From positions 2,816,001 through 2,880,000 of the forward strand of contig NZ_CP100351.1 in NCBI RefSeq assembly GCF_024204645.1: DNA of 64,000 nucleotides, in the 5' to 3' direction. The DNA comes from Desulfomicrobium sp. ZS1. GTDB taxonomy: Bacteria > Desulfobacterota > Desulfovibrionia > Desulfovibrionales > Desulfomicrobiaceae. This document shows positions 9,974-18,322 of this stretch, in pieces (position 1 is the stretch's first letter; every line of letters begins with the position of its first letter). A model generated the notes under the pieces. It did no database searches. It saw only the letters and a program-made list of their open reading frames with translations, and had not been told where the DNA came from. Both the position numbers and the translations under genes were made by a program.

Positions 9974-11086
9974 CTACTTCAGTTCCACGTAAGCGCCGCC
10001 CTGCACCTGGTACATGGAGAAACCTACGCCTTCGGCATCGCCACGGGCATCAAACTTGATCGTCCCGACAGTGGTGTCCACGTTTTCGCTGCGAAGCTTT
10101 TCCATGATCTTGTCGGAGTCGGTGGAGTCGGCCTTGTCGATGGCGTTGACCAGAGCCTGCATAGCTGCATAGGCTGCGTCAAAGAATGCGCCGGGCTCAG
10201 TACCGAATTCGGCCATATGAGCGGCCTTGGCAGCCTTATTCATTTCCAGGCCGCTGACGTCCTGGGGACCGGAAGCGTAAACGCCATCGGCATCGGCGCC
10301 TGCGACCTTGATGAAGGTATCGTCCTTGACGCCGTCATCGGAGATGAAGTTCACCTTGACGCGCTTCTTCTTCAGCTGGGAAACGATCTTGGAAGCTTCA
10401 GGATGGTAGCCGCCGAACATGACGGTGTCCGCGCCGGCCTGACGAACTTTCTGGACCACGGCGGAGTAATCCACGGCGCCGGGGGTCACGCCCTCAAAGA
10501 GGACAACTTCAGCCTTGCCGCCTTCCGTGATGAACTTCTGTGCGTACTCGGCGTAGCCCTTGCCGTAGTCGCCCTTGTCGTGCAGCACCGCAATCTTCTT
10601 GGCGCCCAGCTTGTCGATGGCGAAGTTGACGCCAAGCAGGGCCTGGGCGTCATCGGAAGCGATGGTACGAAAGAACGTGGGGTACTGGCCGCTCTGGGTC
10701 AGCTCGGGATTGGTGGCCGAAGGAGACATGGTCACGATCTTGGCTTCGGTATAAATGGGCAGGGCAGCCTTGGTAGCGCCGGAGCAAATGTGCCCAAGCA
10801 CGACGACAGCGCCGTCGGAAACGAGCTTCGTGGCCGCGTTGGTCGCCTTTTCAGGCTTGCACTCTTCGTCCTGAATCAACAGTTCGATCTGCTTGCCGTC
10901 GATGCCGCCCTTGGCGTTGATGTCCTGCGCCACGAGCTTGGCCGCATTCACCGTAGGCAGACCGTAGGAGGCCAAATCACCGGTGTGCGCTCCCGCCACG
11001 CCGATCTTGACGGTGTCGGCACCAAATGCCGTACTGGTCAGCAAAGTCAGGCACGTCGCAATCACGAGACCAGAAAAACGTTTCAT
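9974..11086 (-). CDS. livK: LivK/BraC-type periplasmic branched-chain amino acid binding protein
   Basis: This is the extracytoplasmic receptor of the Liv system. A Sec signal peptide (MKRFSGLVIATCLTLLTSTAFGA) precedes DTVKIGVAGAHTGDLASYG, the type I periplasmic-binding fold start. The mature chain of about 350 residues has the usual family length. The ATG at 11086 follows a GGAGGA box; the in-frame start at 11125 would place 13 residues before the signal peptide. It is the first gene of the liv operon. Confidence 0.95.
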   Translation of the reverse strand: MKRFSGLVIATCLTLLTSTAFGADTVKIGVAGAHTGDLASYGLPTVNAAKLVAQDINAKGGIDGKQIELLIQDEECKPEKATNAATKLVSDGAVVVLGHICSGATKAALPIYTEAKIVTMSPSATNPELTQSGQYPTFFRTIASDDAQALLGVNFAIDKLGAKKIAVLHDKGDYGKGYAEYAQKFITEGGKAEVVLFEGVTPGAVDYSAVVQKVRQAGADTVMFGGYHPEASKIVSQLKKKRVKVNFISDDGVKDDTFIKVAGADADGVYASGPQDVSGLEMNKAAKAAHMAEFGTEPGAFFDAAYAAMQALVNAIDKADSTDSDKIMEKLRSENVDTTVGTIKFDARGDAEGVGFSMYQVQGGAYVELK

Positions 11087-11210
11087 CAGTTCCTCCACAA
11101 TGTTCAAGTTTAGGATATGATTCATGGCCCGCCTAGGCAGGCCACTAAAGCTTGCGGAATCGAGGCTATTACCATTAGCCCCTTGGAGGTGTCAAACAGC
11201 AGTCGGACGG

Positions 11211-11798
11211 TTACTTACTGCCGAGTTCCCGCTGTGCGTTGCTGACGAGTCCGGGATCATCCGGCGCGGCGTCGATCACGGCCTGGAAATGGGCCACGGC
11301 CTTTTCCGGTTGCGTCAAATAATACTTGTAGATGACGCCCAGATTGTAGTGGGCATGAAAATTCTTCTGTTCAATGGCCAGCATGCGCTCGAAAAACTCT
11401 GCGGCCTCGGCGTATTTTTCGAGCTCAAAAAGGCAAAAGCCCTTTTGATTGAGAGCCATCACATCGTTCTCGCTCCGCTCCAGAATCATGTCCCAGAAAG
11501 ATATCGCCCTGTCCCAGGCCTGCATGTCCATGAACGACATGCCAAGGGCGCGCATGGCTTCGATATCTTCCGGGTTTTCCTGCAGTTTCTTCATCATGGA
11601 GGACACGGCGGCCATGTCTCCGCCCATCTGTTCCATGCCTCCACCGCCGGGCATCTCCCGGCGTTCCTCATGCTGCACGATGGACGGGTTCTCCACCCGG
11701 TAGTTCACTGCCGCAAAGAGCATGACGCCAAGGCAGGCCAGCAGGAAATACAGCGCCCGACGACGGGCGGCCTGGGGAAAAGCGTTATTCGTCTCCAT
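11211..11798 (-). CDS. membrane-anchored TPR protein at the end of the ccm operon (CcmI/NrfG-like)
   Basis: The protein starts METNNAFPQAARRR and has one membrane helix at about residues 16-34, then a periplasmic part with three TPR-like repeats (IEAMRALGMSFMDMQAWDRA, VMALNQKGFCLFELEKYAEA, FHAHYNLGVIYKY). Its start lies inside ccmD (14-bp overlap). By position and topology it may hold apocytochrome c like the C-terminal part of CcmI, but it is short and no CcmH is present here, so that role is inferred. Confidence 0.8.
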   Translation of the reverse strand: METNNAFPQAARRRALYFLLACLGVMLFAAVNYRVENPSIVQHEERREMPGGGGMEQMGGDMAAVSSMMKKLQENPEDIEAMRALGMSFMDMQAWDRAISFWDMILERSENDVMALNQKGFCLFELEKYAEAAEFFERMLAIEQKNFHAHYNLGVIYKYYLTQPEKAVAHFQAVIDAAPDDPGLVSNAQRELGSK

Positions 11799-11916
11799 CA
11801 ATGATCTCCAGTTGCCGTACGCGGCGTTCCAAAACACTGTGCTGCCGGGCCAGGAACAGGACGTATCCGCCCACGCCCAGCCAGATGCACACATTGGCGA
11901 TAAAAAGGTAATTCAT
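11785..11916 (-). CDS. ccmD: CcmD, small haem exporter accessory protein (43 aa)
   Basis: A 43-residue ORF starts MNYLFIANVCIWLGVGGYV and ends with a charged helix (LERRVRQLEIIDGDE). One N-terminal membrane helix followed by an Arg-rich cytoplasmic helix is the CcmD pattern, and the place right after ccmC is canonical. CcmD helps release haem-loaded CcmE from the CcmABC complex. It overlaps the TPR gene by 14 bp. Confidence 0.85.
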   Translation of the reverse strand: MNYLFIANVCIWLGVGGYVLFLARQHSVLERRVRQLEIIDGDE

Positions 11917-11926
11917 GCCTATCCCC

Positions 11927-12622
11927 TTATTGCAAGGTCTTTTCCTGGATTCTGATCAGAGCAGCCTCGACACGCCGCTTCAGACCAGCGCCGTGGTAAC
12001 GCGCCAGGACCAGAGTCCCGAACAGCGCCCCCCAGGCCAGGACATTGATCCACACCGCCGTCCACATCTGCGGCTCTAGCCCCCCACCCTTGGACGCGAG
12101 CACGGCCGGATGGATGGACCGCCAAAGCCTGGCCGACAAAAAAACCAGAGGCACATCCAAAAAGGCCACAATTCCGAGCACGGCCCGCACCTTCGCCCCC
12201 TTGGTCCCGCCCACGTCGGCGGAACGCAGGACCAGATAGCCGGCGTACACGAACCACATCACAAGCGTGGTGGACAGACGCGGGTCCCACGTCCACCATG
12301 TGTTCCAGGCCGCCCGACCCCAGAGGGATCCGGTAATGAGGGCCAGCCCGCTGAAGAGAACCCCGATCTCGGCCAGCACCCCGGCCAGAACGTCCCACCG
12401 TTCCTGGCCGGTCCACAGCACCATGACGCTTGCCACGCACACCCCGAAAAAGGCGACAAAGGACCACCACGCCAAGGGCAGATGGAAATAGAAGACCTTC
12501 TGCACCAGCCCCATGGTCATTTCCTCGGGGGCGTAAAACCAGATGGCGTATTGTCCCACAGCCATCAACGCCATGCTCACGCAGGCAAGAATCATGAGTA
12601 CTTTTGGATAGATGCGAAACAT
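11927..12622 (-). CDS. ccmC: CcmC, haem-handling protein of cytochrome c maturation
   Basis: CcmC loads haem onto CcmE at the periplasmic face. Six membrane helices are visible with the WWTWDPRLST tryptophan-rich WxWD motif (about residue 120) and conserved periplasmic His residues (FYFHLPLAWW; SIHP). I prefer the ATG at 12622 (MFRIYPKV): AAGGA lies six bases before it, but directly abuts the alternative ATG at 12628. Confidence 0.94.
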   Translation of the reverse strand: MFRIYPKVLMILACVSMALMAVGQYAIWFYAPEEMTMGLVQKVFYFHLPLAWWSFVAFFGVCVASVMVLWTGQERWDVLAGVLAEIGVLFSGLALITGSLWGRAAWNTWWTWDPRLSTTLVMWFVYAGYLVLRSADVGGTKGAKVRAVLGIVAFLDVPLVFLSARLWRSIHPAVLASKGGGLEPQMWTAVWINVLAWGALFGTLVLARYHGAGLKRRVEAALIRIQEKTLQ

Positions 12623-12632
12623 GCTCATCCTT

Positions 12633-13307
12633 TTATTCCCCTCTGAAGACATGAGGGAACAGAAAAAGTGCCGCGCCCGCAAAAACTGCGTCAAACGCCA
12701 TGACAAGTCCGAACCAATCCGCGACCCCGGCCAGGGCAGTTCCCTGCATCAGTCCGACCCCGATACGGATTCCGCCGAGAAGCAGCGGTATCTGCAACGG
12801 AAAAACAATGATGGTCAAGAGCGCGTCCTTGGCCCCCTGCCCCTGACCCATGGCCCCGATGAGCCCGCCCAGCACGCACAGACCGACGTCCACGCCCAGC
12901 ACCATGAGCACGAGCCCGCCCAGGTTGTTACCGGGGTCAAGACCGAGAAAGACAAGGGCCGCCGGAAAAAAGAAAACCTGGCACAGCAAAAGCAACAGTA
13001 GCCCCGCCAAAGTCTTGCCCATCCACAACCCCTGCACCGGCAGAGGAGACAGCAGCAGGGCCGTAGCCGTGTCGTTCTCCTCTTCGAAACGAAAAAGCAG
13101 GGAAAAAATAAGGACCACCCCGAAGGAGCTGCACAGCCAGAAAATGGCCATGGCCTGCTGCGCGGAAAAGCGTTCGCCCGGAGCTGCGGAAAGGCTGAAG
13201 ATGAAAACCAGCAAGAGCCCGAGCAGAACCGCCTGGACCGGACCCTGCCCACCGGCGAAGGCCAGACGCAGGTCTTTGCGGGCAATGGCCAGTGAAGACG
13301 AAATCAT
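12633..13307 (-). CDS. ccmB: CcmB, permease subunit of the Ccm ABC transporter
   Basis: This 224-residue inner-membrane protein has six hydrophobic helices, an N-terminal ARKDLRLAF segment and the RFEEENDTATALLLSPL motif typical of CcmB. It works with CcmA and CcmC to release holo-CcmE. Its start overlaps the end of ccmA by 4 bp. Confidence 0.93.
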   Translation of the reverse strand: MISSSLAIARKDLRLAFAGGQGPVQAVLLGLLLVFIFSLSAAPGERFSAQQAMAIFWLCSSFGVVLIFSLLFRFEEENDTATALLLSPLPVQGLWMGKTLAGLLLLLLCQVFFFPAALVFLGLDPGNNLGGLVLMVLGVDVGLCVLGGLIGAMGQGQGAKDALLTIIVFPLQIPLLLGGIRIGVGLMQGTALAGVADWFGLVMAFDAVFAGAALFLFPHVFRGE

Positions 13308-13963
13308 GGTCCCTCCGGAGAAAATCCCTGCGCCGGGCCAAAGTAGCTCATGCCCCGTCCGCCAAGACCCAGAACCATGTCGGCCCTTTTCAGGTCCCGA
13401 TCCAGATCGTGGGATATCCAGACAATACCAGCGCCCCGAGCCCGGGCGGCCTCCAGCTCGCCATGCAGCAAAGCCTGGGAAGCCGTGTCGAGACCGGTGG
13501 AAGGCTCATCCAAAAACACAAGCGCCGGCTCGACCAGGAGCACCCGCGCCAGGGACAGGCGCTGGGCCATGCCTCTGGAAAACGTGCCCGCCGCCTCCAG
13601 GGCGAAGCCCTTCAGGCCGACCCGATCCAGCAGGCCGAGCAGGGCTGCATCGTCCAGGCCCCGCCCGTAGACGCTGTTCCAGAACTCAAGATTGCCCAGG
13701 GCCGTGAGCGCCGGATAGACAAAGGTCTGGTGTCCCATGAAGGCCATGGCCCGATCCGGGACCGTGCGTTCCACCGTGCCCGCCCGGGGCGGGGTCAACC
13801 CGGCCATGATCTTCAACAGCGTTGTCTTGCCCGCGCCGTTGGGACCGGCCACGAGCATGATGCTGCCCGGCGCCAGGTCGCAGGACACGCCCTTGAAGAT
13901 CAACCGGGAGCCGAAAAAATGACTGACCCCGCGCAGAGTCAGCAGGAAACCTCGGTTCATCAT
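13304..13963 (-). CDS. ccmA: CcmA, ATPase subunit of the Ccm ABC transporter
   Basis: CcmA has Walker A GPNGAGKTT, a signature motif of the relaxed type (FSRGMAQRLSLARVL) and Walker B LVFLDEPSTGLD. The FSRGMAQR form is typical of CcmA rather than importer ATPases. Two tandem ATGs (13963 and 13960) overlap the ccmF stop; I annotate the first. Residues upstream of this in the same frame lie inside ccmF. Confidence 0.93.
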   Translation of the reverse strand: MMNRGFLLTLRGVSHFFGSRLIFKGVSCDLAPGSIMLVAGPNGAGKTTLLKIMAGLTPPRAGTVERTVPDRAMAFMGHQTFVYPALTALGNLEFWNSVYGRGLDDAALLGLLDRVGLKGFALEAAGTFSRGMAQRLSLARVLLVEPALVFLDEPSTGLDTASQALLHGELEAARARGAGIVWISHDLDRDLKRADMVLGLGGRGMSYFGPAQGFSPEGP

Positions 13964-15843
13964 CGGCGCTCGATCTTTCTCCAGCACAGGAAGGCGATCA
14001 GGCTGGACAGGGTGCCACCGATCCAGATCCAGTTGACCAGCGGGTTAACGCTGACCTTCAGGCTGACCGCGCCCTCTTCGTTGAAGCCGAGCAGCGTGGC
14101 GTATATTTCCTCGCCCAGGGACGGGATGACCGAGACCTCGGCAAAGGTTGACTGTTCGAAGTTGCGGTACAACCGCTTCTCAGGCGCAAGGCTGCCCACC
14201 GGCTTGCCGCCCTGGGTCACGGTCAGCAGGGCTGCGTGGGTGTCCATGGCCGGATTGTCGTGATCGTGGGTCAGCTCGTTGAACATGACCTCATACGAGC
14301 CGACGGTCATGGATTGGCCCTTGGTCAGCACAGCCTCCGCCTCCTCTTTGTAGGGCCCGGAAAAAGCCACGCCGATGACCATCAGCGCCACGCCCAGATG
14401 CACGCCGTAAGCGCCCCATGACGGCAGGAAAGCCCGGGCGCCCTTGTTGCGGATAAAGTACAGGGCGATGGAAACGATCATCATGAAACCCGAGGCCGCG
14501 GAAAAAAGGGCCAGCGGCTGCGAGTAGCCCAAGACGAACATGACCACCGCCGCTCCCGCTCCCGCGCCGAGCACCAGGCTTAAGACTGTCTTGTCGCTGA
14601 TTCCGCTTTTCTGCGAAAACCAGGGACAGATGGACATGATAAAGGCCAGCACGGCAAAAAGGGGCAGGCAGACCTTGTTGTAGAAGCCGGCGTCAAGGCC
14701 CACGGGATTGGCGCTCCACATGCTGCTAAGGACAGGCCAGAGCACGCCCAGAAAGACAATTCCGCCCAGGCACAAAAAGAGCCAGGAAGCCAGAAAGAGC
14801 ATGCCCGGACGGCTGGCGAAATCATCGATGTGCGCGGAGTCGTCCTTGCGCCCTATCAGACAGACATAGAGGGTCATCAGCAGCGTTGCGATCATGAAAG
14901 CCAGGAGCGGGACACCCATGCGACTGCCCCCGAAGGCGTGCAGGGAGTCGATCATGCCGCTGCGGACTACGAAGGTGGCGAAAAAACAGAGCAAAAAGGT
15001 CAAGGCGACCATGAACACGTTGGTGCGCAGCAGCGACTTGCGCGTGCGGCCGACAATGGCGGTATGGATGAAAGCGGTCCCGGCCAGCCAAGGAATGAGC
15101 GATGCGTTTTCGACCGGATCCCAGGCCCAGTAGCCGCCCCAGCCAAGCTCCATGTAGGACCACCAGGCCCCGAGGATGATGCCTGAGGTCAAAAATACCC
15201 AGGCCACGATGTTCCAGTTCCGGCACAGCTCCAGCCACTCGCGGCTGTTGCCCGACAGGCGCGAAGCCAGGGCCAGACAAAAGGGAATGGTATAGCCGGC
15301 ATAGCCCAGAAAAAGAAGAGGAGGATGAAATATCATGCCCGGATTCTGCAACAGGGGATTGAGTCCCCGGCCTTCCGCCGGAGCAGGATCGAGCTTCATG
15401 AAAGGGTTGCTCGGACCGGTCAGGGCGTACAGGAAAAAAATCTCGATCAGGAAAAAGAGCAGCCAGAAAAACACCTTTGTCCTGTTGTCCAGCCGGGAGT
15501 ACCCGGGGGTGTAAATCATGCACCAGCCCATCAAGGCCACGCACAGATACCAGAACAGGAAGGAACCGTTCTGCCCGGCCCAAAATGCCGTCGCGGCATA
15601 AAACAGGGGCAGAAAAGTGTCGGTGTAATCCCGTACATAGACGTAAGAGAAGTCGCGAACCACCAGGGCCTGCACCAGAACGGCAGAGACCGCCAGGACC
15701 ACCACGGTCAGCAGAATCTGCCCCTTTTCAAGCAGGGCGACGGTGTCAAAATCATCTTTGAGGGCCTTCATCCCGGCCGTCGCGGTCAAGCCCACGGCGG
15801 CCAGCATGCTCAGGAGCAGAGCGGTGAAACTGATGGCGTGCAT
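13960..15843 (-). CDS. ccmF: CcmF, cytochrome c haem lyase core subunit
   Basis: CcmF takes haem from CcmE and attaches it to apocytochrome c at the periplasmic face. The 627-residue protein has about 14 membrane helices and the WWSYMELGWGGYWAWDPVENAS tryptophan-rich WWD domain region around residue 225. In this cluster it probably acts without CcmG/CcmH, which are not seen nearby. It is coupled to ccmA by ATGA. Confidence 0.95.
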   Translation of the reverse strand: MHAISFTALLLSMLAAVGLTATAGMKALKDDFDTVALLEKGQILLTVVVLAVSAVLVQALVVRDFSYVYVRDYTDTFLPLFYAATAFWAGQNGSFLFWYLCVALMGWCMIYTPGYSRLDNRTKVFFWLLFFLIEIFFLYALTGPSNPFMKLDPAPAEGRGLNPLLQNPGMIFHPPLLFLGYAGYTIPFCLALASRLSGNSREWLELCRNWNIVAWVFLTSGIILGAWWSYMELGWGGYWAWDPVENASLIPWLAGTAFIHTAIVGRTRKSLLRTNVFMVALTFLLCFFATFVVRSGMIDSLHAFGGSRMGVPLLAFMIATLLMTLYVCLIGRKDDSAHIDDFASRPGMLFLASWLFLCLGGIVFLGVLWPVLSSMWSANPVGLDAGFYNKVCLPLFAVLAFIMSICPWFSQKSGISDKTVLSLVLGAGAGAAVVMFVLGYSQPLALFSAASGFMMIVSIALYFIRNKGARAFLPSWGAYGVHLGVALMVIGVAFSGPYKEEAEAVLTKGQSMTVGSYEVMFNELTHDHDNPAMDTHAALLTVTQGGKPVGSLAPEKRLYRNFEQSTFAEVSVIPSLGEEIYATLLGFNEEGAVSLKVSVNPLVNWIWIGGTLSSLIAFLCWRKIERR

Positions 15844-15899
15844 GAAGCGGGGTATCCTCGTGGGGGTTCGGGTTGTGAAAAAAAGTAAATGAACCGGGA

Positions 15900-16343
15900 C
15901 TAACCTGCGAATCCGGGAGGACGCATCTGGCCCTTTTCATTCTTTTCGTATTTGGACGGACATTTGGTCAACAGAGTGGTGGCTTCGAACACCCGGGTAT
16001 CGGCCGTGAACGAACCCTCAAGAATAACTTCGACGCCGGCCTTGAACGTATCGGGCACCGCCCCGCGGTAGTGAACGCGGATGGCCTTGCCCGGGTCGTC
16101 CTTGTCCAGGGCGTAAAAGGACACGCCCATGGCCGAAGGGTCATGCTCTATGTCCTTCTCTGCGACCATGCCGAAAAGCCTCGCCTGGGACAGCTTTTCG
16201 GCAGGCATGGCCAGTGCTTCGGAAACATTCAGAAAATACACGGAATTCTGGGACAGCCCACTGAAGACAAGATAGCCCACTCCGGCCCCCACAAGCAGGA
16301 CGGCAACGAGGTAGACCCATTTCTGATTTTTTGCTGTGCTCAT
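15900..16343 (-). CDS. ccmE: CcmE, haem chaperone, Cys (CxxxY) variant
   Basis: CcmE is a membrane-anchored periplasmic OB-fold protein that carries haem covalently. The anchor is at about residues 7-28. At the haem-attachment site the usual HxxxY is CPSKY, with Cys at residue 128 (TGT codon at 15960..15962). A CxxxY CcmE together with missing CcmG and CcmH is established for Desulfovibrio. I take the ATG at 16343 (MSTAKNQKW), preceded by GGAG at six bases; an ATG at 16361 is an alternative. Confidence 0.93.
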   Translation of the reverse strand: MSTAKNQKWVYLVAVLLVGAGVGYLVFSGLSQNSVYFLNVSEALAMPAEKLSQARLFGMVAEKDIEHDPSAMGVSFYALDKDDPGKAIRVHYRGAVPDTFKAGVEVILEGSFTADTRVFEATTLLTKCPSKYEKNEKGQMRPPGFAG

Positions 16344-16581
16344 TAAAATCTCCGGTTTCATTGTGGCCCGGCTCCTAGCACGAACCGCCGCCACCTGTCA
16401 CGACGCCTTGCGTGCTGGTACGAACGCGCATATCCACAACCAGACCAGTTTCGTCAACATTTTCGTATGCCGAATTTCAGCCAGCCGCCCTACGCAGACA
16501 GGGTGGCCGAACCGGTCCATTTCCTTTCTTGACCTTGCTGCGCATACCGATCAAAAAAGCCCATCTTCGGCAAGGACAAAT

Positions 16582-17196
16582 ATGGCCATCATAGACACCA
16601 TTCTACTCGACCGCGACGGGACCCTGATTGAAGAGCGCCACTACTTAAGCGACCCCTCGCAGGTCGCGCTCATCCCGGGCGTGGCCGCCCCCATGCGCAG
16701 GCTGGCGGCGCTCGGCTGCAACTTCTACCTGGCCAGCAACCAGAGCGGCATCGGGCGCGGCCTCTTTACCGTGGAAGACTACCAACAGGTGCACGCGCGC
16801 CTTGTAGAGCTGCTGCTGGCCGAAGGCATCGCCCTTGGCGGCGCCGCCCATTGTCCCCACTCGCCGCAGGATGAATGCGGATGCCGCAAACCCCGCATCG
16901 GGCTTTGGCAGCAGCTGGCGACAAATTTTAGCCTGTCTCCCGAAAAAACGGTCATGATCGGAGACAAGATCGCCGATATCCGCTTCGGCCAGGCCATCGG
17001 CTGCGCCGAAACAGTGCTGGTCCTGACCGGCCATGGTCTTGAAGCCGCCGGAAAGCTTGGTCTTGACCTGCCCGAAGGACCGCTGCTGCGGTGCGCCCCC
17101 GGCCCGGACCGGCCGACCTGGCTGGCGCGGGACCTTGGCTGCTATCTGGAGCATCTTGTGCAAAAAAAGGAACATGTGCATGCACATCGGATTTGA
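16582..17196 (+). CDS. gmhB: GmhB-like D-glycero-D-manno-heptose 1,7-bisphosphate 7-phosphatase
   Basis: This HAD-superfamily phosphatase makes heptose precursors for LPS core. Motif I is LLDRDGTLIEE (residues 7-17), the HAD motif II Ser/Asn region is YLASNQSGIGRG, the zinc loop is CPHSPQDECGCRKP (Cys-x-His...Cys-x-Cys), and motif IV is MIGDKIADI. Length (204 aa) suits GmhB. The ATG at 16582 follows AAGGA. It overlaps the next gene by 17 bp. Confidence 0.9.
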   Translation: MAIIDTILLDRDGTLIEERHYLSDPSQVALIPGVAAPMRRLAALGCNFYLASNQSGIGRGLFTVEDYQQVHARLVELLLAEGIALGGAAHCPHSPQDECGCRKPRIGLWQQLATNFSLSPEKTVMIGDKIADIRFGQAIGCAETVLVLTGHGLEAAGKLGLDLPEGPLLRCAPGPDRPTWLARDLGCYLEHLVQKKEHVHAHRI

Positions 17197-18310
17197 CGCC
17201 AAACGCTTCTTCCACAACCCCACAGGACTGGGCAACTACTCCCGCAGCACCATCTTCGGACTGGCGGAGCATTTTCCGCAGCACAGCTATACATTATATA
17301 CGCCGCGTCTGTCCGGTCCATTTTGCACATTGCCCGCCTGCCATGTTCTGCAAGTGCAGGAAGCATGCCCGCTTGGCCGCACCTTTCCGGCCCTGTGGCG
17401 CAGCCTGGGCATCCCCCGCGCGGCACGCGGTCATGGTCTGGACATCTACCACGGCCTGTCCCATGAGCTCCCGCTAACCTCGTTCGGACCGCGCACGCGC
17501 ACCGTGGTCAGCATGCACGACCTGCTCTTTCTGACCCATTCCCACCTCTATCCCTGGGTCGACCGCCAGCTCTATGCGTTCAAATACAGGCAAAGCTGCC
17601 TGCGCGCGGACATGGTCGTGGCCATCAGCCAAAAGACCGCCGACGACGTGCACGAACTTTTCGCCGTCCCCCGGGAGCGCATCCGGGTTGCCTATCAAAG
17701 CTGCTCCCCGGCCTTCGGCGTCACCAGAGACCAGAACGAAGCGCATAGGCTGCGCACAATTCACGGCCTGCCGGAGCGGTATGTGCTGTTTGTCGGCTCC
17801 CTCATCCCCCGCAAGGGCGCCCAGACGCTTATCTCCGCGCTGGCGCAATTATCCGGGGCCGACCGGCCGGACCTGGTCATCGTCGGCAAGGGCCCCTTGG
17901 AGACGGCCCTGCGCGAACAGGCCCGGGCCTGCGGCCTTGCAGGCCAAGTCCACTTTCTGGGACAGGTCGCGGACGCGGACCTGCCGGGCTTGTATCAACT
18001 GGCAGACCTGTTTGCCTATCCTTCGGTGGGCGAAGGCTTCGGCATCCCCATCCTGGAGGCCTTGAGCAGCCGGGTTCCGGTCATCACCTCCACCGGCTCC
18101 TGCTTTGCCGAGCCCGGTGGCGACGCCGCCCTGTACACCACGCCGGGCGACGCGTCCGCATTGGCCGAGGCTCTGGCCCGGGTCCTTCGCGACAGCGACC
18201 TGCGCCACGACATGATTGCCAAAGGCGTGCGCCACGCCCAGAATTTTCACATCTCGCGCACCTCGGCCGTCCTCATGCAGATCTACGCCGACCTCTGCGC
18301 ACAAAGATAG
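17180..18310 (+). CDS. GT4-family glycosyltransferase
   Basis: The 376-residue protein begins MHIGFDAKRFFHNPTGLGNYSR, with the Gly-rich loop of retaining GT-B enzymes, and ends with the donor-binding region GEGFGIPILEALSSRVPVIT (E-x7-E motif). Its neighbours gmhB and a GT9 enzyme suggest a role in LPS core or surface glycan assembly. The ATG at 17180 is chosen because AAGGA lies eight bases before it. The acceptor is unknown. Confidence 0.88.
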   Translation: MHIGFDAKRFFHNPTGLGNYSRSTIFGLAEHFPQHSYTLYTPRLSGPFCTLPACHVLQVQEACPLGRTFPALWRSLGIPRAARGHGLDIYHGLSHELPLTSFGPRTRTVVSMHDLLFLTHSHLYPWVDRQLYAFKYRQSCLRADMVVAISQKTADDVHELFAVPRERIRVAYQSCSPAFGVTRDQNEAHRLRTIHGLPERYVLFVGSLIPRKGAQTLISALAQLSGADRPDLVIVGKGPLETALREQARACGLAGQVHFLGQVADADLPGLYQLADLFAYPSVGEGFGIPILEALSSRVPVITSTGSCFAEPGGDAALYTTPGDASALAEALARVLRDSDLRHDMIAKGVRHAQNFHISRTSAVLMQIYADLCAQR

Positions 18311-18322
18311 GAGTCAATCCCC

